NCBI GenBank assembly: GCA_958496175.1
Contig: OY292276.1
Coordinates: 20,540,001 to 20,604,000 of the forward strand
Direction: 5' to 3'
Source of the DNA: Sisyra terminalis
Lineage: Eukaryota > Arthropoda > Insecta > Neuroptera > Sisyridae
Length of the DNA stretch: 64,000 nucleotides
The notes beneath the pieces are model-generated. The model was given only the letters and a program-made list of their open reading frames with translations, was not told the DNA's origin and ran no database searches. A program made the position numbers and the translations under genes. Below, piece by piece: positions 12,966-24,240 of the stretch (its first letter is position 1; every line of letters begins with the position of its first letter).

Positions 12966-13159
12966 ATTATTTATGATAAATTAGAAGAGCTCCTAAACAA
13001 ATCTATTTTTAAATTAAACATTAAATAAAAAAATTAAGTATACTGTTTTTGAATAATACTAAATATTGACTACTAAAACATAATTTACCATCAAGTATTT
13101 TTCCTTTTTTTCTTCAAGACTTAGAAGGTTTGGGGTAAAATTAAGTTTAATTGAAAATA

Positions 13160-13231
13160 CAGTATGAATGGATGGGAGGGTGGCAAATGTGACATCTGCC
13201 CCGGGTAGCAGAAACTTACGCTACGCCACTG
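13160..13231 (-). mobile_element. hAT transposon terminus
   Basis: Read on the minus strand, the end is CAGTGGCGTAGCGTAAG followed by CTACCCGGGGCAGATG. CAGTGGCGTAGC is a common outer end of hAT elements. It belongs to the same general type as the ends of the complete MITE at 28383-28628. The other terminus was not located. Confidence 0.55.
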
Positions 13232-13239
13232 CCAATAAA

Positions 13240-13450
13240 GTTGAATTTTTCTCTTCAACGTCATCTATACCGAACAAGGTTCTTTAAGTCGGGGTAGTCC
13301 ATTCCTCTTTATAAGTCCATAACTGCAATCAGTCTTCTTCCTGCTTTACTAGGGTTTCCAGTTCGCCTTCTACAACATCAAGAAGAAATAATTTTTCTTT
13401 GAGAATGTGTTCAAACCAAACTAGTTAGCATTTCTTCTTGTCACCACATT
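13240..13450 (-). pseudogene. Possible LINE reverse-transcriptase tail, very decayed
   Basis: The minus strand contains a WFEHILKEKLF-like stretch (about 13395-13430). It resembles the WFGHVLR segment downstream of the LINE polymerase domain, and Arg/Lys-rich codons follow. Frames are broken and the match is short, so chance is a real alternative. Confidence 0.25.
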
Positions 13451-16400
13451 TTATAGTTTATACATTAGGAACAGAACGCTGATGGCAACAAATTAATGTC
13501 GAATATTATAGGAACAACTGAAAATGTAAACTTGGCCAAAATCCTTAGAGATTTTACAGTAAATTAGAGTGAAAGGCAGGGTTCATCATGGCTAAATTTT
13601 AAGATTTCTACTTACATAGTTCATATAGGGTTAAGAGATAGTATAACATACTGAAATAGTATGAGCAGTCAAAAATTAAAATAGTCCTACTTAACCAGAA
13701 GTATCGTATTATAAAGTAGCAAAAAATCACAATAGACACATGGAATGATAGCTTTGTTTTAGTTATTGAATCAGCTGATTCTAAATAGTCCAGAATTTAG
13801 TCTATTTTTGACTTTTCTAGAGAACAGATCCCATAAAATATGTAAAGCTGCGAAATCTCTATGTGGGAAATAGGAAAATTAAATTATGATAACCTTTTTC
13901 AACTTTCACAAAGCTAACGCAAGTTGAAAATAAAATGAAGTCAGTTGTTGTAAATAAATTACAGAAACAATAATAGAAGTTTTCTTCGATAGTTTTTAGC
14001 ACGAATTCTCAAATAGCTTCAAGAGTTCAAGTGTTTCTTTGTATCACTTTGCTATTGATACGGCAAAACAAAATACATGTACATATTATATAGATATATA
14101 GAAATGTTTGAACGAATACTGAATATCCTTGTGGGAATTTCTATAAAAAAGTTTGCGTATTTCTCCTTGAGAATGCAAATTGTAAAATATTTATAAAGGG
14201 AAAAAGTTCAAAAAAATAAATTCGTAAATATTAGTCGTTGATTTGTATAACAACTGCAAATTCGTTGACAGATCAGTTTAAAACTTTTTAAAGTTTTTAC
14301 AAAAATGTTGCTTCTTTTGCTTATTTGTTTTGTGGGACAATACATAAGCGTTGTGTGATATGTTAGATTTTGTTTACTCGTTTATTTTCGTTTACTTTTC
14401 ATCGTTTAACTTATACCGTTAAAATATATCGAAGCCATGGCTGCGTTGAAACAATATATCGTGGCCAAACTAGAAAAGTTTTGGTACTACGAGAGAATAT
14501 AAATGACTTTTAAATTGTAAAGATTTATTGGTGTTTCCAAATATTATTTTCGTAGAAACTCCCTCACTGTTTAAAATACAAATATATTCAAATATGAAAA
14601 TTGAACATATAGTTCTTAGTTTAGATAAATGCAATTTCAAAGTTTTTCTTTTGTAACTCAATAAAATTTTTCCTCTTTCGTACATAAACTATCTTTTCTT
14701 TTAAAAACCTAATGTGATATGCGTAAAACGAGTATGAATGCTTTAAGGTACTTTATCAAACTAACGTTTCAGGTACTCCTGGTCTAATTAAAGCTTTTCA
14801 AACCTAAATTTAAGACGCGAATATTAAAAATTGCTAATATATAAAATATTTTCCGTTATAAGTCGCAAGATACAAACACAAAAACAATTTATTACATTCT
14901 ACCAAAAGAATCATCTTTTCAATTTTCTTAAAACATTTTATTTTACTTTGAATAATTTGATTAAAATTCAAAATCCTGGCAACTTCACAGTTAATAATAA
15001 GTACTGGTTGATAAAATATTGAGGATACCTTGTGATTCATTTAATCTTAACAACCTCACTATAAAACCTTTTAAAAGTGGGAGTCGTATTTCTCACAAAC
15101 AATTTTTAGCAGTAAAATTTTTTTTTTTACCTTTTTTTTGCGTAAATTATATTTTCTGTTAAAATTACTAATATTCTGTGAGTAAGCCAATAAATTCACA
15201 ATTTTATCGTAAACAAGTGAGAAGAATTATTTTTCTTAACCTTAACATTAATATACAAAACATTTTTACTGTCCACAAAAAGTATTGAACCGTAATTTAA
15301 AACTAACGAAAAAAACAATTTTATTTAAAACAAAGAATTTCCCAAAGACTATCAAGAGTCTGCACAAAATTCAAATTTGCTTAATTCCCTTACGGTCACA
15401 TTAAATTTTGGCTGGATCGGTAGTAAGTATTTGCATCATTATAATTATAAAATACTAGTAGCTACCCGTGAAATATTTAATCACCAATAATATAACTGCC
15501 AAATTTGAGATAGTTACTGTTATATTTGTTTCCACTCACACATGTGCGTTTAAATTTTTTGTTCTCTGTCTTTGCCATCATATTTAGCGATATTGGCCAA
15601 TTATACTATTGATTTAAAATAATTTATATCTCAAAGATTAATATATTTGTTGCTCGGAAACAGAATATTGTTTGATGAAAAATTTAAAACATAAAAGCAT
15701 CTTTTGATTTAAAAAAATATATATATATTATATAGCATTGTTAGTTTGGTTCATTTTTTATATATAAGAGAAGTTCCCGATTGGACATATGCACCGTAGA
15801 AATATGTTTAGCTTAATTTAGATTTTTTACTGTTCAATGAACGTAACGGGCCAAATCAACTTCCATAACATCATTTATTTTACCCTCTTATGCTGCGCCT
15901 AAAGAAGTATTACTCCAAAAGTGTGTTTCATTTTTACTACTTTTAAAATAAGTTAGGAATATTAGGATTGTATGCAAATTTCCTTATTCTTGAGACACGA
16001 GAGTAGATTTTGAAAAATAATCACTCACTATTGTTACAATAGAACAACAAAATGTCACATTAATCTCAAAATTCATCATAACTGTTTAAACATTTTAATA
16101 AATAAATTATATAAAATAAAGTCAAACCCCAGTATTTTATTATTTTTATCTCATTTTCTTCTATCCCTCACATCTCTCAGAATAGATTGACAAGAGTTTA
16201 AAAATTGCAGAACTGCAATCATTTCTATCACAATCCTTGTACCAAAAATGAAAAGTACTAATTTACGAATGAAGTTGTTATAAAATAAACACACATTAAT
16301 TAACTTAAGCTATTTTTTTTCGAAACAAAGAAAATTTACGAACCTTCCGAGTTCATTTCGTTCAAACGAGATATAAGATTAAAACAAAATTTATTTCGTC

Positions 16401-17200
16401 CTTTTAAAGTTATATTTAGTTAGATGATACAATAAATGTAATTTGACTCAGTAAAAGTTGAAGACGAAAAGACAGAAAATAAAAAGAAAATTTTCCCTTA
16501 TTTGATTTAATCAACTTTATTTAAACGAAAAGAACAGAAACTGGCTTTATCAAAAGACGTGAAGCTTTTGAAACATTGTAGATCACATAGAATTGATTTA
16601 AGCTTTACCTTTTTTCATAATGTTATTTATTCGAAGACTTCAAACGTCCATTTTTTCTTCTTTATTACATTTTATAATTCTCTTATTAATCATTTTATGA
16701 ACGAACAACTTTGAACATTTTCCATTCTAAAAATGCCGGGCTTTTTTTGCAGAGAAATTATAGAAACAGTTTCATATTTCTTTCTAATTAAAGTTTCACC
16801 GTTCGGCCAGCTGACTAAAAATAAACAAGTTTCAACTAAATTTCCAACTATATTCTTTTATGCTTGAAAAGCTTTGAAATTTGATTTAATGCAAATATTC
16901 AATAATGAAAGGTTGTCAAACAAAAAAAAAACTTTTTTAATTAACTTTGAATTTCTATTTAAAGGCAAATTGTAAATATTCATTACTATCTACAACGTGA
17001 GTAAAATTTTAATTCAAACAAAAGTGAATACGTATAATCAGGATTTTTGGGATTAAAGGATTGAAACTACAACAAATTGTTTCGATTCGTGGATAATTTT
17101 AAATAAAATGAAAACCGTTATTCATTGTTCAAAATATTGACTTTAATATTATAATTTTGAAGGTCTACTTGCTGTGAAATGAAAAGCTGTAAATAAAAGC
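13451..17200. other. AT-rich noncoding stretch
   Basis: No coding frames above background. Overlapping ORFs on both strands at 14831-15040 are low-complexity. Confidence 0.6.
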
Positions 17201-17204
17201 TTCC

Positions 17205-17210
17205 TTTATT
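17205..17210 (-). promoter_or_regulatory. Candidate AATAAA polyadenylation hexamer
   Basis: AATAAA on the minus strand, 64 bp downstream of the stop of the candidate terminal exon 17274-17376. The hexamer is frequent by chance in DNA this AT-rich, so the weight is small. Confidence 0.2.
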
Positions 17211-17273
17211 CTCCCTCACATGTACAGGGAAACTATTTTATTATTAATTCACATTGTGCAAAAAGGTATATTT

Positions 17274-17376
17274 TTAAAACGAAGAATTATACAGTTTAAT
17301 GGCGTGATGCAAGTCATATCTTTCAATTAAATCTTCAAAAGAAACGTTCCATTGCCAGTCATAGTTTTCGTGGTAC
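17274..17376 (-). CDS. Candidate 3'-terminal coding exon, unidentified protein
   Basis: The minus strand shows a plausible acceptor, TTTTCCCTAATTTTAAG, immediately before 17376. An open frame of 33 codons follows, beginning YHENYDWQWNVSFEDLIERY and ending NSSF with TAA at 17274-17276. Acidic, Trp and His codons and about 40% GC stand out from the surrounding introns. I recognise no domain. The frame needs an upstream exon ending with two bases of a split codon. The exon at 36160-36214 ends with one base, so the two cannot be spliced directly in frame and another exon or another gene would be required. An open stretch this short also arises by chance at an appreciable rate. Confidence 0.35.
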
Positions 17377-18620
17377 CTTAAAATTAGGGAAAATTATCCA
17401 TAATTATATATATCGAAAATAGGTAAAGATAGGTTGGTAAATTAATGTCATGTTTGATTTGTATAATGTATAATTTTTGAGGAATAAAAATATTATATTC
17501 AAATATTCATTATAAACGTGTGAAAATCTGGAAAGGTGACAATTTTAATTAATACGTGAAAGGAATTAAACATGTAGTACGGATTAGCATAATGCCACAT
17601 GTTATTCTTCTACGAAATGATTTCAAAATGAAATTCACGTTGGGAAGTCTCCTCCATATTTTCATGATTACCTTAATTTCATACATGGTGGATGTATATC
17701 AATTAACAGAGCACGTGTTTGATACGAACTTCAAAACTAGTGTGAGTGGAAAAGGGAACATTTACGTAGAGTATTAGGGTGCACATGATATTTCCTAACT
17801 AACTTGGTGTCAAGTAAGGCTCTTGTTTTCGTGTTTAGTTATAAGCGAAGTCTAACTACGATTCATATTGGTATTCTTGCCACGTTCACGCCTAATGGCA
17901 CTAAGCTGAAGAACGCTTCGTGTCTCAAGAACCATCTCTATACCAACAAATATCTTCTTCATTGATTCATATCTTATTTTAAACATGCGCGAACACGTAG
18001 ACTCAGCTTTTTCTTTACAACTTTGTTTATATAAATTATACTCTACGTTTTCTTAAGTAGGGACGATACCTCCATCATAATTACACAACTTCAATAAATT
18101 GGATTGCCTTAAATTTTAGTTTAACTCCACGTTTCTAAATATATTTATTTTGGTATCACCTGTTTAAGAGTTTGGATTTTATAAAGCTCTAAACTTATTA
18201 CAGGTATACATTGAAACAATTAGTAAGTATTAAATTGAACATTAAATATAAAAGCTTAGTGTTTGTTGTTCATGTCTAACTAAAACTTTACTTTTTTCAA
18301 TTCCAAAATTTTTAAAGAATTTAGTAAAAAGAAATGGTAAATTCTGATAATTCAGCCACTAGAGTTTAGAGTGAGAGAACAATAACATTCTTATAAAGTA
18401 AAAAAGAATGTAATAAAAAGTCATTATTATACATTTTCATTACAATTTAATGAAGACTTAATATCAAAGTAAATCGTGTACTGTAGTTAGGTATATAATG
18501 TAAGAAATGAAGAAGCCGATGCTTGAAACTATAGAGCGGATACTATTAGATTCTAAACTAAGCTCTCGTTTTTTTGATGGAAATGCAACTTGATTGTGAA
18601 AAAATTGTTACAAATTATTT
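17377..18620. other. AT-rich noncoding stretch
   Basis: An ORF at 17556-17777 (+) has no recognised motif. A GC-richer patch at 17860-17940 shows no coding frame I trust. Confidence 0.55.
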
Positions 18621-18621
18621 T

Positions 18622-18905
18622 TTTAAATAAGACGACAATTCAGGTTGTTTAAGATTGGTTTTTTCTATTTAATATTTTTACTATTCAATTAGCTTGTTTA
18701 TAAAATAAAATAATATGTTTATAAAAATAAAATATTTTGTTTTATTTTATTTTTGTGAATCAAGAAGCCTGATGAAGTTACGATGCGTAACGAAACATAG
18801 CTAATTGAATAATGAAAATATTAAATAGAAAAAACCGATCTTAAACCACCTGAATTGTCTTCTTATTTAAAAAAATAAAAGCTGAGATCTGAATTTTATC
18901 ATCTG
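18622..18905 (+). mobile_element. Foldback repeat with hammerhead-like motif (Penelope-like tail?), copy 1
   Basis: Left arm 18622-18695 and right arm about 18799-18870 are inverted repeats. They share GACAATTCAGG, AAGATTGGTTTTTTCTATTT, AATATTTTT and TCAATTAGCT. Between them, at 18769-18796, lies CTGATGAA, the stem GTTAC/GTAAC with loop GATGC, then GAAAC. The 3' part, from AGCTAATT to GATCTGAATTTTATCATCT, recurs at 48238-48341 in the same orientation, which shows that this is a dispersed family. It abuts the decayed mariner on its right. There is no coding capacity. Confidence 0.7.
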
Positions 18906-18964
18906 TTACAAATTATTGTTACAATACATGTTATTGCGCGAAATGAAACCACCGTGCAGTCGGA

Positions 18965-19560
18965 GATATTACTGTATTGCTTATCTTTACCTATAGCTTT
19001 TTCTCATCTTTTTGGTAAAGCTCGAACACCGTTACTGTTAAAATGTTAACCTTTTGAAGCTATATATAAATCAAGCGGTTTTTCGATGTCTTCATAGAAG
19101 TGTAATTGATGATCACCCAAATTGTGTGACATTGATCGACGTATTTAATAATCGGATAGCCCAATATAAGGAGAATACAGTGGATGTGGTAGGACTTCCC
19201 ATTTGAGGGTTTCCAAGTAGGTTTTTAGAACTTTGGAAACGTGAGACCGTTTTCCACGCATGGAATTGCTTAGAAATGATATGGTGAGTAACTTCCAATG
19301 CTGAAGCAAGCGCTTCTTGCATTTGGCCCGGATTCTAATTGAGCAATGTCTGCAAATCAACGTCTTGGAAGGTTTATGATCTACTTTCATGTAGACGATA
19401 GTGAACATCGAAACCACCGTCTTTGAAGCGACAAAACTAATCACTTAGAGCAGCATCATCGTTAACTTTCTAGATCTTTTAATGCTTTCTGCCGTAGTTT
19501 TCTTCGAGTAAAAGAGGAAAATCAACGTTTCCCATAAATGACGATTATGTGACACAAAAC
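18965..19560 (-). pseudogene. Internally deleted, dead mariner transposase
   Basis: Read from high to low coordinates, mixed minus-strand frames give mariner landmarks in order. First is an N-terminal HTH relic (RHLWETLIFLFYSKKTTAES), then FKDGGFDV, TFQDVDLQTLLN and ALASALEVTHHIISKQFHAW. The sequence then jumps straight to SHVSKVLKTYLETLKWEVLP and HPLYSP, then SDY (the region of the third catalytic Asp), and finally a tail like NGVRALPKR. The stretch holding the first two catalytic Asp residues is missing between HAW and SHV, so this is an internal deletion derivative. Several stops and frameshifts are present. Both surviving open pieces (19113-19322 and 19145-19444) are fragments of this one pseudogene. 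Terminal inverted repeats were not recognised. Confidence 0.85.
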
Positions 19561-20336
19561 CAAACATTTTCGCAAAACCAAATGTATTCAAAAATATGAC
19601 ACCAAAGCAAAATTACTAATGTGCCAAAATGGTTTGTTTACCATATGTATAAGCTTGATTCTTAACGTTTCGAATATGTCAAAATCAACTGGCTATTACC
19701 ACTGATTTCAGTTCAAAAACAGAAGTTATACGCTTTGATCACATCTTCAAGATAGATATCTAATAGATAAAGATGTATCTGTTAAATAAAACTTACACAT
19801 TTGTCCTATAAATATCACTTTTCTTAAGTAAAACTCTAAATATTTTCTCTATCCTTCGGATTAAATTTTATCTGGAAGATAAATGTCACTATCTAGATGA
19901 AAAATGCCGCACCTTGATGAGCCTAAAAATATAGCGGAGTCAGAATCGGAACCATCAGGTATTATATTGGCTTCAACCCCTTATACTCCTATATTAAAAT
20001 TCAATGTTTTTTTAAGACCTTACAATGCCACAAAATCGCGTTTAAATTTGTGTTCAACTGTGGCTAAAATATTTTGTAAGTTATCATAATTGAGATAGGA
20101 GCCAAAGACGATGCTAAGATCAATAATTAACTTGGCGTTGGAGCCTCAATTTGGAAATAAATGGAAATTCGTTTTATGACATATTACAGGGAAACTTACC
20201 ACAAGTATGCTCCCTGATAGTATGCTGCTGAAAATTTATATTTTACTTTAACTGTATTTGTTTTGGTTGGCTTAGTACATTAATACATATTTTAGTTACA
20301 TATTTTATATTTGATATTTTTTCATATATTCAAACA
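19561..20336. other. AT-rich noncoding stretch
   Basis: No gene is recognised. The ORF at 19904-20089 (+) has no family match that I know. Confidence 0.5.
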
Positions 20337-20344
20337 GATGTATA

Positions 20345-20518
20345 TGTATCTCTGCACTTCTGTAGTCTTTAACGATAAATATCCTTATCAAGAAATTTCG
20401 ACAAAAAAAGTGTAATTCAGTTATTACTCCAAATTATATTTTGCTCCACCGTAAACGATCTCTACCAATCTCTTTCTGTACCCCTCGGGGTACGAGTACC
20501 ACAATTTGAGAAACACTG
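20345..20518 (-). mobile_element. hAT MITE, left member of inverted pair
   Basis: The right end on the minus strand begins CAGTGTTTCTCAAATTGTGG, a typical hAT terminus. The body matches the reverse complement of the 20559-20768 element over nearly its whole length (CGTTTACGGTGG, GCAAAATATAATTTGG, GACTACAGAA). GATGTATA lies on both sides (20337-20344 and 20518-20525), consistent with an 8 bp target duplication offset by one base. The second terminal repeat is degraded. Confidence 0.7.
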
Positions 20519-20558
20519 ATGTATAGTAGCAAGCAATAGTACCATATGAATTATACAT

Positions 20559-20768
20559 TAGTGTTTCTTAAATTGTGGTGCTCGCACCCCGAGGAATATA
20601 GGAAGATATTGATAGGGGTGCGTTTACGGTGGTACCTTGATGCGGCAAAATATAATTTGGGTTAATAAGTAAATTACGGTTTTTTTATGTCAAAATTTCA
20701 TGCTTAGGGACATTTATCATTACAGACTACAGAAATATAGAGATCCGAAAAGTTTGAGAAACATACTG
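20559..20768 (+). mobile_element. hAT MITE, right member of inverted pair
   Basis: Starts TAGTGTTTCTTAAATTGTGG and ends AAGTTTGAGAAACATACTG, which are imperfect terminal inverted repeats about 210 bp apart. It has no ORF. Together with the left member it forms a palindrome of about 440 bp with a loop of about 26 bp (20526-20551). The symmetry continues into the flanks (ATGTATA/TATACAT). Confidence 0.7.
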
Positions 20769-23700
20769 TGTATAAATAAAATCCAACATATATAGATGCA
20801 TGTGCATCTGTTTTTCTTTGTCTCATGAAAAAGTTATCAAATATAAATTATTAATTTTTATGTAAGACAATATTCTTTCAAGACATTATAACAGATTCTT
20901 ATTTTTTGATTTAAACATAATATTTGAACTACTTATTTACAGGAAAAACGTTAAGGGTTTAGTTTAAATGAGGAAAACGAATTGATGAATTCTTGCTTTG
21001 TAGTCAAAAGGATTTTTTTCCCATTTTTGATACCAAAATTTTATAATTGGCACTAAGAATCTTTAGCTTGAAAAACCAATAAAATCAAAAGAAAGAACAA
21101 GTTAATGGGAAATTTTAAATTTCATCATATTTTACACTAATAATAACGATAGAAACATCAAAAGATTTTCCTTCTATGTAATAAATGTATCAAGGTTTTA
21201 ACTTCAATGGACTCAAAGTAATAAGTATGCCTTATTGGCTATAATCGTTGAATTCAACGCTATAATATTATATATACAAACTTCTGTTGTGGTTAAATGA
21301 TTCCGAAACGATATAATAGCAATTAACTTCGACGGTTCCGAAACTATTAGTTTCCTCATTTTATTTGATCATTATCTTTTATAATGTTGTTTAATACATC
21401 GCAATTTTGTAGTTTACTTTTTCCTAATTGTTTTACATGTAAAACAATTAAAACGTATCTGAATAATGGTCTATTTGAATTAATTTTAATATTTACAGTT
21501 TGATTATCATATGATCTTTTACAAATTACAAAGTAGTTTGAAATATATTATATAAGACAATAAGAATGTTTTTTACAAGAATAAAATTCAATAAGAATCT
21601 ACAAAGAACAGTAAAAACCGCGATGCTTACTGATTATAAAGAAGAAACAATAATTAACTTGACACTTTTATTGAGATGTGTTTGAATAACCGAAGAAGTT
21701 TCAAACAATTGAAAGTCTTTCACATTGTTTCACGTTCATTGAATATATTTCTGAGTAATACAATTTGTAAATAACATGCAAGTTGCAATGCTAATGTACT
21801 ATATGTATTTGCAAATAACATTTCAATACACTTCATACAATAAGATGGCAAATAAAATAAGGGTGTGAAAATGGGTAGAATTCTTAGGTGGAGCGTTCTA
21901 TGTTGATGTGATTTATTATGTCAGTTGTACGGTAAAATTTTATGAGAGGAAAGAAAATGGAGCCACATCACAGGTTTCCGTTCAAATAGAGTAGATGCAC
22001 TTTTCTCTAAAACGACAACGATGCCGAAAATGACATTCGTAAAAGTGACTGGAAAAATGCACCAGTCTTTGCAGCATTCAAATGCTTTGGTGAAAAATTT
22101 ATGACAGCGAATGAAATGGAAGTAATATTAAATATTGAATTTGATTCTAATTTAATTCATCTAGAAGACTGAATAATCAGAAGGAAATTAATAATTTTAT
22201 ATCATTTTTCAACTATTTCATAGGTTTCTTTCAAAATAAAACTGTTTTTCCAATTGAATTACGATTTAAATCTCCATTTTTCTAAAGGAATCTTTTTCAC
22301 ATGTGACAACTAGGACGTGTGTCGAATAATATTTTTCTATATTAAAAATCTTTATCTCTTTCACAAAAAAAGAATATTTGTCTCTCGAAATTTATAGACA
22401 TTGGATATTTATTCATTTGTAATCTATACTATATGTTATCTGTTTACATCCCTAAATTTCAAGTTAAACGTCAACATATTTGCCGCATTGCATATTTTTT
22501 ATTTGTATCAAAGTAATAGATTTAATGTATTCCATATAGTAAAAATAAATAAATAAATATATACCCATAAGTATAAATTTGGTTAAAAATGGTGGTTTTA
22601 TTTTGACTTTTTCTTTGAACTATATTGAATAGATCAATATTATTATAGCTGAAAGTTAAAAACAAATTTTACGCTACTTTTTATCAAAAGTCGAAAATTA
22701 ACTATTATGCTCTAGTAATTTTCCAATTTTTTAGCATAAATCTCAACATTGTATAAATAGAAAGAGAGACAAAATTCCCAATCCAAAAATTTCAGACAAA
22801 ATTCATAGGCGTCCCCCTAGTGGCTATAGATTATAAATTTGAATAAGTATTAGTATCTAGTAGTAAAAATTGATTACTCTAATTGGTATTACTACATCTA
22901 TGGTGTACTATACGATTACTACAAGATGGAGTTAGCATTTCTTTATTACCACGGTTAATATTAGGTATAGAAGTATATTTTTTTTGAAGCACCCACGTTG
23001 CACCTCTTTATAAACTCGCACCCTTAGGCACGTTCATAGTATGCCTTAAGGATAATCCATCTCTGGTTTAATGAATATAATTATAGCCAAACGTATATAT
23101 TATGTAATATGTATGTATGAATGTCGGCAAAGCCAAAGAACAAAAAACAAAGAATGTATTTAAACGCATACGTGTGAGTGAAAAAAAAACCTTTGCGGGG
23201 AAAATAAATATAATAATTATTGTCTCAAACTTGAACTAACAAATTATTGTCATTTGTTTCAACTGTCATTTCGATTTTTGTCAGTTATGTCAGTATTGGC
23301 TGTGAATATTTCACGGGAAGTTACGAGTTTTAAAGATTTTGGTTATTATTGATTTTTTATTTAAAGTGAAAAAGGGTTCATGTATACTTAAGGTACGTTA
23401 CATTTTCTACTTTTGTTTTTAATTTATTATGCGTTGTTTTTATTTTTGATAATTCAACGATTATGTAGTAAAGTTTTTTCTTTTGTCGCTAAATTTTCAA
23501 TATGTGAATTCTGATTTATTCGCGATTTAAACAAAAAACAAAGTAGAAAATGCAATGATACCAGATTATAACGTTGCTAAAGTATACATGAATCTTAAAC
23601 AAGTTCTAAACTCACTTGATCAGGACTTTCATATTCGATCATTTATGAATAAAATTACTTAAATCGGTATTGCATTATACATATTAAGCTTTTTTTTATA

Positions 23701-23790
23701 CGTTGAAACAATCGATATTAGTAAATAATGCTTTGGGAATCAACCTAAGAAAAATAACACCATTTTACCACTGAATTCACCTTATTTTTG
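20769..23790. other. AT-rich noncoding stretch
   Basis: No gene. A GC-richer patch at 22800-22960 has no coding frame. ORFs are background. Confidence 0.6.
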
Positions 23791-23814
23791 TGAGGTTTAA
23801 TATTTTGTTCCTTA

Positions 23815-24240
23815 GACACTGCAGTTCAACTTACAGTTGAGGGAGGACTCACCGTAAAGGACCCCATTAGAAAGTGTTAGAAATGAAGTTGGGCAGCATG
23901 GGATGATGTATGGCTATCCCTCTCTCCCTTAAAAGCTGCAACGGGTTAGACAAACGGTGTTGGGTAGTCTACCTTTGGGTACCCTGACTAAACGAGATAG
24001 TTTGGTGTTCTGGTATATCAAAAAGATCCACTCTCCCCTGGTGACTAGTGAAATTTGGAGTAAACTAATGGTGAACCATATTCTCCTTCAATTCTGGAAT
24101 TAAAGGGAGGAAAAGGAGCAGTACTAAGCATCTCTGGATATCAAGGAATGCTTGAGAGATTCAAGAATAAATTTAATGTTAGCTAGTGCGAATGAAACTA
24201 TTGGTGAATAATAGAGTGTGAATAGAGTCATGCAAGACCC
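23815..24240 (+). repeat. GC-richer block, probably an untranslated retroelement fragment
   Basis: About 430 bp at close to 45% GC with no sustained frame in any direction. It includes phrases such as AGCTGCAACGGGTTAGACAA and GTGTTGGGTAGTCTACC, and ends with GAATAGAGTCATGCAAGACC. The sharp compositional edges and lack of coding potential suggest the 5' untranslated part of a LINE or another transposon. I cannot name the family. Confidence 0.3.
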
